A stretch of 64,000 nucleotides of DNA from Sedimentitalea nanhaiensis DSM 24252 (GTDB taxonomy: Bacteria > Pseudomonadota > Alphaproteobacteria > Rhodobacterales > Rhodobacteraceae): NCBI RefSeq assembly GCF_000473225.1, contig NZ_KI421509.1, positions 190,362 through 254,361 on the forward strand, written 5' to 3'. Below the pieces are notes generated by a model. The model ran no database searches. It worked only from the letters and a program-made list of their open reading frames with translations, and was not told the origin of the DNA. The translations under genes and the position numbers were made by a program. Below, piece by piece: positions 35,781 through 43,779 of this stretch. The stretch's first letter is position 1. Each line of letters starts with the position of its first letter.

Positions 35781-35819
35781 CCCGCACCCCTGCAACATGC
35801 CGGCGCGCGGGTGCCGGAT

Positions 35820-38288
35820 CTATTTTTCCTGCGGGGTCAGTATTGTGACGCCAACCGACGCCGCGCGCGCCAGACCCTCGTCCAGCGACATCGGGATATA
35901 TTCGCCGCGCCGCCACAGCTGTGCCAGATCGTCATAATAACGCGACAGGAAATGCCCCGACTGCCCGGTCGAGGTAATGAACACGGAACTGTCCGGATCG
36001 GCAAAATCGTAGACGCCGCGATATCCCGCCCCATGTACGTTCTGAAACGGTTCCGGACCGCGTCCGGACGTAGCTCCCCGCAGCAGCGTGTTGTCGCCGC
36101 CGCTGGTGGATTGGCGGATATTGACAAAATAGCGCAGCACCGGCACCTCGGACAGAACCTCGTGATCCTGCCGGGCCTGATGCGCGTCGCCCCAGCGCAG
36201 GCTTTCCAGCGCGGTGCCATAGGTTTCGCCGATCCAGATCAGCGCGTCGTCCAGCGCCAGCCGCGCCATGTCGGTACAGGTCTCCTTGGGCGCGCTATTG
36301 CGCACATCGCACCAGACCGCGGCCCCCTCGACATCGCGATAGACCCGCTCGATGAACAGTGGAGAGACACGGGTGAATTCGTCCGCCAGCGGGCCAAGCT
36401 CGTCCCGGATCAGCCGGTCCTGCAACGCCCGCACCCAGGCCGCATAGATCAGCGGCTCGGGCAGGTGCTCGTTCATCTGCCCATTCCAGTCCGCCAACAG
36501 CGACAGCGCGATCTGGCGTTGCCGCTGGGGCGTGCCTTCGGGCGCGGCCTCGCCGGTGAACCACAGGTCGGCCCCGATAAGCGGCAGCAGCGTACGGGCG
36601 GTGACGCTGACCGTGTCCAGCTGCGCCTCGATAAAGCTGTCGCGGGTGTGGACCTGGCGCGACTGCATCAGCCGCTGCCAGCGGGTCACCCGCTGGGTAT
36701 CGCCCCAATTGAACGAAATGTGGTTCGGAAACGGCCGGTCCACCACCTTGTTGTTGGTGTTGCCCAGAATACCCCCGCGCGGCGAGACGAATTCCGGGTT
36801 CTGCGCATAGGGCATCCGCCCCTGCCAGAGGTTCTCGGCCAGCCAGCCCTGCGATGGCATCCGCCCCTGGGTCTGATGGCTGGGGTCGCGTTTGGGCACA
36901 GTTCCGATCAGCTTCATCGCGATGGTGTCCTGATCGACCAGGGACAGGTTCTGCGACGGTGCCAGAAACCTCTCGGCGATGGCGATGGCCTCTTGCACCG
37001 TACCCGCCCCCATCAGTGCGATCGCGGCGGACACCGACGTGTCATCGGGGCTCAGCGCGGTCCAGCTCAGAGACGCCACATGGCCCGGCGGCGTCACCGC
37101 GCCCAGATCAAAGTCGCTGCCGGGCAGCACCGGCCCATTGTCGGTCCAGCGCAGGGTCAGGGTGATCGGCGGCGCGTCCTTGATCTTGATGATCGAGGGG
37201 CGGCTTTCGAACGTCTTGTACCCTTCAGGGGTCAGGTATTCCTCGGGGTTGTCCGGGTTCAGCTGTTCGATGAACACGTCCTGATCGTCCAGATGCGACG
37301 ACGTCAGCCCCCAGCCCAGCCGCGCGCTGCGTCCGGTCAGAACCACCGGCACACCGGGGATCGTCCCACCGATGACACCGCCGCCGGCCAGCTCCAGTCG
37401 CGCCAGATACCAGATCGACGGGGCCGAAAGCGGCAAATGCGGATCATTGGCCAACAGCGTCCCCCCCGAGGCCGAACGTGACGGCGCCGCAGTCCAGGTA
37501 TTGCTGGCCCCGGCCAGACCGCGTGGTGCCACCGGCGACAACGGATCGTCCGATCTGGGCACGGTGGCAGTATAGCGCGGCGCATCGGGAAACAGGCTGG
37601 CATATTCCGGCAAGGCGGCAACCCCGGTGCCGGGGGCATCCGGCAATATATCCATCAGCCGGGCGGGGTCGTTCAACATCAACGCCACCCGCGCGCGCAG
37701 CACCTCTTCGCCGACCTGCCCGGTCAGGCGCAGTGCCATCAGCTTGACGATGGCCAGCGAATCCGCCGGCGACCAGGGCGCAATCGGGGCATTGAACAGG
37801 AACATCTCGGGGGCTCCGCGCCCCAGTGCCTCGCGGTTGATCTCGGCCAGCCGGGCGTTGACCCCGGCGGCATAGGCCGACAAGGCCTGTTGCGTCGCCG
37901 CGTCCTGGTCCTCAAGCGATTGCACCGCCAGCCGGTACAGATCCAGGCGGCGCAGCAACCGATCATAGCTGACCGTACGCGTTCCCAGGATTTCGGACAG
38001 ACGGCCTTGCGCGGTGCGGCGCAGGATTGTCATCTGCCACAGCCGGTCCTGCGCATGGGCATAGCCCAGCCCAAAGAAAACATCGCCGTCGGAGCCGCCA
38101 AAGATATGCGGAACATTGGCGTTGTCGCGCACGATCTCGACCGGAGCTTCCAGCCCCACGACCTCGACCGTCTGGTTGTAATTCGGCAACGACCGGCTGG
38201 CCAGGTAGTAGACCAGCCCGACGGCGAGAACGATCAGCACGACCAGCCCAACCGCCAGGCGCAATAACCAGCGAAACACGATTCCCAT
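35820..38288 (-). CDS. Penicillin acylase (Ntn-hydrolase) family protein
   Basis: An 822-residue Ntn hydrolase that is autoprocessed into alpha and beta chains. The first 30 residues hold an uncleaved signal or anchor (MGIVFRWLLRLAVGLVVLIV). The pro-sequence runs to GLAGASNTW, where Ser262 in ASNTW is the expected N-terminal nucleophile of the beta chain, followed by LLANDPHL, a hallmark of the family. Members cleave N-acyl groups such as penicillin side chains or acylated homoserine lactones; the substrate here is unknown. The ATG at 38288 has AGAGGGCAAAT upstream; the ORF's longer N-terminus is not used. Confidence 0.92.
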   Translation of the reverse strand: MGIVFRWLLRLAVGLVVLIVLAVGLVYYLASRSLPNYNQTVEVVGLEAPVEIVRDNANVPHIFGGSDGDVFFGLGYAHAQDRLWQMTILRRTAQGRLSEILGTRTVSYDRLLRRLDLYRLAVQSLEDQDAATQQALSAYAAGVNARLAEINREALGRGAPEMFLFNAPIAPWSPADSLAIVKLMALRLTGQVGEEVLRARVALMLNDPARLMDILPDAPGTGVAALPEYASLFPDAPRYTATVPRSDDPLSPVAPRGLAGASNTWTAAPSRSASGGTLLANDPHLPLSAPSIWYLARLELAGGGVIGGTIPGVPVVLTGRSARLGWGLTSSHLDDQDVFIEQLNPDNPEEYLTPEGYKTFESRPSIIKIKDAPPITLTLRWTDNGPVLPGSDFDLGAVTPPGHVASLSWTALSPDDTSVSAAIALMGAGTVQEAIAIAERFLAPSQNLSLVDQDTIAMKLIGTVPKRDPSHQTQGRMPSQGWLAENLWQGRMPYAQNPEFVSPRGGILGNTNNKVVDRPFPNHISFNWGDTQRVTRWQRLMQSRQVHTRDSFIEAQLDTVSVTARTLLPLIGADLWFTGEAAPEGTPQRQRQIALSLLADWNGQMNEHLPEPLIYAAWVRALQDRLIRDELGPLADEFTRVSPLFIERVYRDVEGAAVWCDVRNSAPKETCTDMARLALDDALIWIGETYGTALESLRWGDAHQARQDHEVLSEVPVLRYFVNIRQSTSGGDNTLLRGATSGRGPEPFQNVHGAGYRGVYDFADPDSSVFITSTGQSGHFLSRYYDDLAQLWRRGEYIPMSLDEGLARAASVGVTILTPQEK

Positions 38289-38405
38289 ATTTGCCCTCTT
38301 GTCGCCTCTGCATCGGATCTTTTGCGGTATTTGCCGATTTTGTCCGGTGGGATTGCCTGCTATCTGTCTCCCAGTCTGTTTTACGCGGGATCGAAGGAAA
38401 AGCAC

Positions 38406-39278
38406 ATGGCGAAACTGGCATTTTTGGGTCTTGGGGTCATGGGATTCCCGATGGCCGGACATTTGCGGGCCGCAGGGCACGATGTAACCGTCTATAACCG
38501 CACCACGGCCAAGGCCCGCGACTGGGCCAGCCAACATGGCGGCGATTATGCGAAAACACCGCGCGCAGCGGCGGATGGGGCCGAAATCGTGATGGCCTGC
38601 GTGGGCAACGATGACGATCTGCGCAGCGTGTGCCTGGGCGACGACGGCGCGTTTGCGGGCATGCCGGACGGGGCGGTTTTTGTCGATCACACCACGGTGT
38701 CGGCCAGGGTCACCCGCGAATTATATGCCGCCGCTCAAGCCGCGCGGCTCAGCTTTGTCGACGCGCCGATCTCGGGCGGGCAGGCGGGGGCGGAAAACGC
38801 GGTGCTGTCGGTGATGTGCGGTGGCGACGCCGAAGCCTATGCACGGGTCGAACCGATCATCGCGGCCTATGCGCGGATCTGTCGCCGCATCGGCGACTCA
38901 GGGGCCGGCCAAATGGCCAAGATGTGCAACCAGATCGCCATTGCCGGGCTGGTGCAGGGGCTGTCCGAGGCGCTTCATTTTGCCGACAAGGCCGGGCTGG
39001 ACGGGCGCGCCGTGGTCGAAGTGATCAGTCAGGGCGCGGCGGGCAGCTGGCAGATGTCAAACCGCTACGAAACCATGATTGACGACCAGTTCGAACATGG
39101 TTTTGCGGTGGACTGGATGCGCAAGGATCTGGGAATCTGCCTGGATACGGCGGATGAAACCGGGGCCAGCCTGCCGGTTACGGCATTGGTCGACCAGTTT
39201 TACAAGGATGTTCAGCAGATGGGCGGCGGGCGCTGGGATACCTCCAGCCTGATCAAGCGTCTGCGCGCGCTGACCTGA
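38406..39278 (+). CDS. NAD(P)-dependent beta-hydroxyacid dehydrogenase (3-hydroxyisobutyrate dehydrogenase-like)
   Basis: A 290-residue family member from the ATG at 38406, with AAGGAAA upstream. The Rossmann motif FLGLGVMGFPM is at residues 5-15, the DAPISGG motif near 120 and the conserved NQIAIAGLV helix with the catalytic lysine (KMCNQ) near 174. It is divergent from the acylase and convergent with the SYLF gene, with a perfect terminator-like palindrome between the last two. The substrate is undetermined; a related gene is at 7.8 kb. Confidence 0.92.
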   Translation: MAKLAFLGLGVMGFPMAGHLRAAGHDVTVYNRTTAKARDWASQHGGDYAKTPRAAADGAEIVMACVGNDDDLRSVCLGDDGAFAGMPDGAVFVDHTTVSARVTRELYAAAQAARLSFVDAPISGGQAGAENAVLSVMCGGDAEAYARVEPIIAAYARICRRIGDSGAGQMAKMCNQIAIAGLVQGLSEALHFADKAGLDGRAVVEVISQGAAGSWQMSNRYETMIDDQFEHGFAVDWMRKDLGICLDTADETGASLPVTALVDQFYKDVQQMGGGRWDTSSLIKRLRALT

Positions 39279-39297
39279 TCGCGGGATTGGGTGAACA

Positions 39298-39328
39298 AAT
39301 GGCCGTATCTCATTGAGATACGGCCATT
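39298..39328. terminator. Perfect palindrome between convergent genes, likely bidirectional terminator
   Basis: AATGGCCGTATCTCA at 39298-39312 and TGAGATACGGCCATT at 39314-39328 are exact inverted repeats about a single central base. It lies 19 bp after the plus-strand dehydrogenase stop and 5 bp before the minus-strand SYLF gene end. Terminal A/T residues give a short T end in both directions. Its position between converging genes fits a shared terminator. Confidence 0.72.
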
Positions 39329-39333
39329 CCTGT

Positions 39334-39945
39334 TCAGGGAATGATGCGGTTGTATTTTGCGCCTTCCAGCGACGCCCCGGCATACAGCCCGGCCTGGCCA
39401 AAGACAGCCGCCAGCACCGGTGTGTTCAACAGGTTGGTGTCTGTCGAGGCGGATTCGCCAAAATCCGTCACCACATAGTCGATCTCGGCACCGGCGGTCC
39501 AACCGCTGGAGCGGCGGAACCCTTCCAGCGCGTCCTGGGTCATGAAGAACAGAACATGGGCGTATTGCTTGGCCCCGATCTGGAACCCGGCGCTGGCCTT
39601 GGTGTTGGAATAATAGTCCACGGTGACCCCATTGACCCGCAAGGCGCCGCGCCCATAGCCGCCGCCAAAACCGAATCCGGCCTCGGTGACCAGCGGCATC
39701 ACCAGCATGCCGGTCGACTTCTGGGCCAGTTCCACGGTGTTGGGATACTGGCTGTACATCTGGTTGAGGGTTGCATCGACGCGCGCATCGATAGTGGCGG
39801 CGCCACTGCTGCCGATGCCATTGTTGCAGCCAGCCGTGACGGCCACGCCTGCAAGAGCGGTCAGCGCAAAACCGCGCCGCGTCAGCGGTGAGGGCGACAG
39901 TCCGGGCGCGGGAATTCTGGTTTGGATTTTGGGTGTGCTGCTCAT
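39334..39945 (-). CDS. SYLF/YSC84-domain lipoprotein
   Basis: A 203-residue protein from the ATG at 39945. It has a twin-arginine-like N-terminus (TRRGFALTALAGVAVTAGC) with a lipobox ending in C and a SYLF/YSC84 lipid-binding domain: LAQKSTGMLVMPLVTEAGFGFGGGYGRGALRV (key part GFGFGGGYGRG) and the C-terminal VFGQAGLYAGASLEG. Bacterial SYLF proteins are extracytoplasmic and may bind lipids. The ORF start at 40038 would add 31 residues before this signal. It is convergent with the dehydrogenase gene. Confidence 0.85.
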   Translation of the reverse strand: MSSTPKIQTRIPAPGLSPSPLTRRGFALTALAGVAVTAGCNNGIGSSGAATIDARVDATLNQMYSQYPNTVELAQKSTGMLVMPLVTEAGFGFGGGYGRGALRVNGVTVDYYSNTKASAGFQIGAKQYAHVLFFMTQDALEGFRRSSGWTAGAEIDYVVTDFGESASTDTNLLNTPVLAAVFGQAGLYAGASLEGAKYNRIIP

Positions 39946-40131
39946 GTTCTGATTTGCCTGTAATCGTGCCTGATATGGCCGTATTTTCCGGCCTTGACGC
40001 AATATATACCCTTGAAACGCACAGCTGTCACGACCCAAGCGACCTGAATTGGCGTGTTGTTGCTGCTCATACCCCGGTTGCGACCTGTATGCGTGTGTTC
40101 ACTGAAGGTTCAACATGCCATGATTGCGAGG

Positions 40132-41886
40132 TCAGAATATGAAATCCGCCCCGCTCAGGGTCAGCACACCGGACAGGTCGATGCGCAGATCGCTCTGCGC
40201 GTCGCCATCCAGATCCGCCAGAATGCGTGTGTCGCCGCTGACATGCTGCAGGATCACGTCGGGCGCGCTGCCGGAATGGTTGCCAAAGCCCTGAAAGCCA
40301 AGCGGCGTGGCGGCAAGACCGCTCAGGTCAATCCGGTCGCTGCCGGGGGTGAAATCCAGGATCGTGTCGATGCCGCCTCCGACCGGGCTGTCGTTGACGG
40401 CGACAAAACGAAAGACATCCGCACCGTCCCCGCCAGTCATCTGGTCCGCCCCGCGCCCCCCGGTCAGCTGGTCATTGCCAGCCTCGCCGTAAAGCATGTC
40501 AAAGCCTGCGGCCCCGAACAGCTTGTCCTGCCCTGCGCCGCCCGACAGCGTGTCCGCGCCGCCATTGCCGAACAGCCGGTCGTCGCCGGTGCCACCATCC
40601 AGCGTGTCCTGCCCGGCGATGCCGCGCAATACATCGTTGCCATCCTGACCGTAAAGGCTGTCGTGACCGCCATGTCCGATCAGCAGATCGTCGTCGCCAT
40701 TGCCATAAAGGGTGTCGTTGCCACCGTTGCCTTTCAGCGTGTCGTTGCCGGCGTTGCCATACAGGATATCGTCGTCGCGCTGGCCCATCAGCGTATCGTT
40801 GCCCGCCTGGCCCATCAGCGTGTCGTTGCCATCGCCCCCGCGCAACCGGTTGTCGGCCTGATTGCCCGACATGCGATCGTCGCCCGTCCCGCCGGTGGCA
40901 TGTTCGATCAGCGACCGGGTGTCGCCCTGGTACAGCAGCGCATTATAGATATTGCCCCGGGCGTATTCGCCCGGCCCCAGCCGCGCCAGCTGTGCGCTGT
41001 CAAACACCGATGCCGCCCCCGGTGCCAGGTCGATATCCAGCGCTGTCGCGTAAGCGCTCAGGTCAAAGGTATCCGTTCCGCCGCCGTCCCAGACCGTGGC
41101 GAAAATGCGATTTGCGCCGGGGTCGATACCGATGCCGCCATTGACCAGTGTGGCCCCCGAACCCGGTGACCATTTATACACCGTATCGCCGCTGTTGGTG
41201 GTGAAATTCGCGCCATACATGTGCTGCAATGCGGCAATGTCCAGCATCATCCAGCTTTGCGCATACCCCCAGGTCTCGTTGCTGTAATTCCCCGGCGACG
41301 CTCCGATATACGACCGATAGGTCATCACCGTGTATTCCATCGAATCCTGCGATGTCGGCACGGTGCCATAGCTGCCGGTGAGGTGCCCGTGTTCCAGACC
41401 CAGCGCGTGGCCCAGTTCGTGAACCATCGTCACATAGGCATAATTCCCGGCCACCGGGTAGGTATAGTCATAGCTGACGGTGCTGAACCACACATCGCCA
41501 CTGGCCGCGCCCGTCGACGGGTAATAGGCCCAGGCGGTGCCATAGCCGAACGGGTCGTCATCGGTCTGCGCGATCCGGATATGGGCCGACGCCGCCGTGC
41601 TTTGCTGAACCGTCTGTCCGGTGAACCCCTCCAGCGAAAACCCGTCATCCGCCGCCGATCCCGCCTGACGGTCCAGACTGCGTTGCATCATCGCGGTCAT
41701 CTCCGCGGTGGCCTGCACATGACCGCTGTCTTCGCCCGAGCCATAGCCGCCCGAATAGACATCCGGCGTCGGGGGCGCGCCGATCAGCAGGGCGGCGTCA
41801 TCCCACGCCCGGTCGCCCAGAATGCCGTCGATCCCCGCATCTCCCGAGGCGGAAACATATCGCGTCGCATTACCAATACCGCTCAT
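40132..41886 (-). CDS. Serralysin-type (M10) RTX metalloprotease
   Basis: A 584-residue secreted zinc protease. The zinc motif HELGHALGLEH is at residues 156-166 (H156, H160, H166; catalytic E157), and the Met-turn is M188 in EYTVMTYRSY. From about residue 330 to 495 there are many calcium-binding RTX nonapeptides (GGDGNDTLMG-type), and a C-terminal beta region with DLDGDAQSDLRIDL follows. Such proteins are exported by type I secretion through a C-terminal signal. No transporter genes are nearby. There is no Sec signal. Confidence 0.93.
   Translation of the reverse strand: MSGIGNATRYVSASGDAGIDGILGDRAWDDAALLIGAPPTPDVYSGGYGSGEDSGHVQATAEMTAMMQRSLDRQAGSAADDGFSLEGFTGQTVQQSTAASAHIRIAQTDDDPFGYGTAWAYYPSTGAASGDVWFSTVSYDYTYPVAGNYAYVTMVHELGHALGLEHGHLTGSYGTVPTSQDSMEYTVMTYRSYIGASPGNYSNETWGYAQSWMMLDIAALQHMYGANFTTNSGDTVYKWSPGSGATLVNGGIGIDPGANRIFATVWDGGGTDTFDLSAYATALDIDLAPGAASVFDSAQLARLGPGEYARGNIYNALLYQGDTRSLIEHATGGTGDDRMSGNQADNRLRGGDGNDTLMGQAGNDTLMGQRDDDILYGNAGNDTLKGNGGNDTLYGNGDDDLLIGHGGHDSLYGQDGNDVLRGIAGQDTLDGGTGDDRLFGNGGADTLSGGAGQDKLFGAAGFDMLYGEAGNDQLTGGRGADQMTGGDGADVFRFVAVNDSPVGGGIDTILDFTPGSDRIDLSGLAATPLGFQGFGNHSGSAPDVILQHVSGDTRILADLDGDAQSDLRIDLSGVLTLSGADFIF
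40410..40890 (-). repeat. RTX repeat region of the metalloprotease
   Basis: On the minus strand the gene encodes about sixteen GGxGxDxLx-type nonapeptides, so the DNA contains a run of similar 27-bp units (motifs such as GGCAACGATAC recur). The units vary, so it is not an exact tandem repeat. The encoded repeats bind calcium in the folded, secreted protein. Confidence 0.85.
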
Positions 41887-42103
41887 CGCTCAACCCGCTA
41901 CCACAAAGACCCCGGCCATGGGCCTTTTTGATGTCAGCAAAAGGTTACCAAAATCCCATCGCCCAAGACACCAACAGCCAAAGTGCGGGCAAGGCTCCGC
42001 CGATTGCGTTGCGGCTTTCCCCTGCGAGACCCTACACCACATATGGCGGTCGCGCCTTTGGCGGCAGGCCGCGATCTGGGCGTCAGCCACCAGCCGAATT
42101 GCG

Positions 42104-43102
42104 TCAGCGTGCCAACAGCCGCGCGACCTGTGGCGCGAAATAGGTCAGAATGCCGTCGCATCCGGCGCGTTTGAACGCCATCAGGCTTTCCAGCATCACC
42201 CGCTCGCCATCGATCCATCCCTGCTGCGCAGCCGCTTGTATCATCGCATATTCACCGCTGACCTGATAGGCAAATGTCGGTGCGCCAAACGTGTCCTTGA
42301 CCCGCCGGCAGATGTCCAGAGAGGGCAGGCCGGGTTTGACCATCACCATGTCCGCGCCCTCGCGCAGGTCGCGTTCGACCAGGCGCAGCGCCTCGTCCGA
42401 ATTGGCCGGGTCCATCTGATAGGTGTTCTTGTCCCCGGTCAGCGCCGCGCTGGCCCCGACCGCATCGCGAAACGGTCCGTAAAAGGCGCTGGCATATTTT
42501 GCCGCATAGCTCAGGATCATCACATTTTGATGGCCCGCCGCTTCCAAAGCGGTGCGCATCGCTTCGATGCGCCCGTCCATCATGTCGCTGGGCCCGATGA
42601 TATCGGCTCCGGCCTCGGCCTGTGCCAGCGTCATTTTCACCAGCGCCTCGACGGTGGCGTCGTTGACGATCTCGCCGTCCACCACGAACCCGTCATGGCC
42701 GTTGATGTTATAGGTATCCAGCGCCACATCGGTCATGACCGCCAGCTCCGGCACCGCCGCCTTGATGGCGCGGATCGCCCGGTTGGCGTGATTGTCCGGG
42801 TCCCAGGCCCCGGCGCAATCCTCGGTGCGCTCGTCCAGACCGGTATAGGGAAAGACGCAGATCGCCGGAATGCCCAGATCGACCGCCTCGCGCGCTGCCA
42901 CCACCACCTTGTCGACACTGCGCCGCATCACCCCGGGCATGGACGGTACCGGTTCCTCGATCCCTTCGCCGGCGCGCACGAACACCGGCCAGATCAGGTC
43001 CTCTTTGGCCAATGTGTTCTGCCGCACCAGCCCGCGGATCGCCGGGGATTGGCGCGTGCGTCGCAAACGGGCCGCAGGAAAGGGGGCAACTGTAGGTTTC
43101 AT
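42104..43102 (-). CDS. hemB: Porphobilinogen synthase (delta-aminolevulinic acid dehydratase)
   Basis: Condenses two 5-aminolevulinate molecules to porphobilinogen in haem and chlorophyll synthesis. The 332-residue protein has the Schiff-base lysines in LSYAAKYAS and MVMVKPGLP. In place of the cysteine-rich zinc site it has the aspartate-rich DVALDTYNINGHDG, the variant that uses magnesium or monovalent cations. It is divergent from the small membrane protein gene at 43.2 kb, and its 3' end faces the RTX protease gene start. Confidence 0.96.
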   Translation of the reverse strand: MKPTVAPFPAARLRRTRQSPAIRGLVRQNTLAKEDLIWPVFVRAGEGIEEPVPSMPGVMRRSVDKVVVAAREAVDLGIPAICVFPYTGLDERTEDCAGAWDPDNHANRAIRAIKAAVPELAVMTDVALDTYNINGHDGFVVDGEIVNDATVEALVKMTLAQAEAGADIIGPSDMMDGRIEAMRTALEAAGHQNVMILSYAAKYASAFYGPFRDAVGASAALTGDKNTYQMDPANSDEALRLVERDLREGADMVMVKPGLPSLDICRRVKDTFGAPTFAYQVSGEYAMIQAAAQQGWIDGERVMLESLMAFKRAGCDGILTYFAPQVARLLAR

Positions 43103-43220
43103 CGCGGGCGCTCCTTGAACAATCGGCTATTGGGTGGCATGGAAAGCCGTGCCCTTCAAGGGGATCAACGGCTTGCATATTACCGCAGCCGGACAAACAA
43201 GAGTAATAAGGGCAGAACGG

Positions 43221-43748
43221 TTGGATTGGTACAACTCTGTTTTTGAACTGATCGACATGCGGTCCTTCTCGAACCTGTGGTTCTGGATCGTTCTTGCGGT
43301 GGCGTGGTCCTCGGCAACGCACTGGACCCTGGGCGTGCCATACGACATGGTCCAGCGCGCCCGTCGTGTCGGCGGACAGGCTGCAATCGACCTCGAAGAC
43401 CTGGCCCGTATCAACGTCAACCGTCTGCTTTATATCGCCCGCGTGTCGGGGCTGTGGCTGCTGGGTCTGTCGTGCTTCCTGCTGTCGGGGCTGGCGATGC
43501 TGGCCTTCTGGTACCGGGTCGAATTCGCTCAGGCGGTGCTGCTGCTGGCCTTTCCGTTGTCGATCGTCGGTGCCCTGTCGCTGTCGACCGCCAAGCTGAT
43601 CGAAAGCGAGGACGCGCGCGGCGAGCTGCTGCACAAGCGTCTGGGACGCCATCGCCTGTACACGCAGCTGATCGGTGCGCTGTCGATCTTTGTCACCGCG
43701 ATGTGGGGCATGTATCAGAACCTGACCATCGGCGTTCTGGGCGGCTGA
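43221..43748 (+). CDS. Small membrane protein (often annotated as SufBCD component)
   Basis: A 175-residue protein if it starts at the TTG at 43221, giving DWYNSVFELIDMRSFSNLWFW, a start I recall for proteins annotated in Rhodobacteraceae as a component of the SufBCD complex. It has four predicted membrane helices (for example LWFWIVLAVAWSS and LSCFLLSGLAMLAFW). The iron-sulfur annotation is not supported by anything visible in the sequence. An AAGGGCAG region precedes the TTG; an ATG at 43134 would add 29 unconserved residues. mfd starts 31 bp downstream. Confidence 0.7.
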   Translation: MDWYNSVFELIDMRSFSNLWFWIVLAVAWSSATHWTLGVPYDMVQRARRVGGQAAIDLEDLARINVNRLLYIARVSGLWLLGLSCFLLSGLAMLAFWYRVEFAQAVLLLAFPLSIVGALSLSTAKLIESEDARGELLHKRLGRHRLYTQLIGALSIFVTAMWGMYQNLTIGVLGG

Positions 43749-43779
43749 ACCGAAACCTGACCAATACAGGGACATCCAG

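Noticed and set aside
40410-40890. Regular repeat units that might suggest a CRISPR or satellite array
   Set aside because: The units encode variable RTX nonapeptides within one long frame; there are no identical repeats with unique spacers.
41890-42218. Small minus-strand ORFs between hemB and the RTX protease
   Set aside because: They overlap the hemB end or lack starts and do not resemble known proteins.
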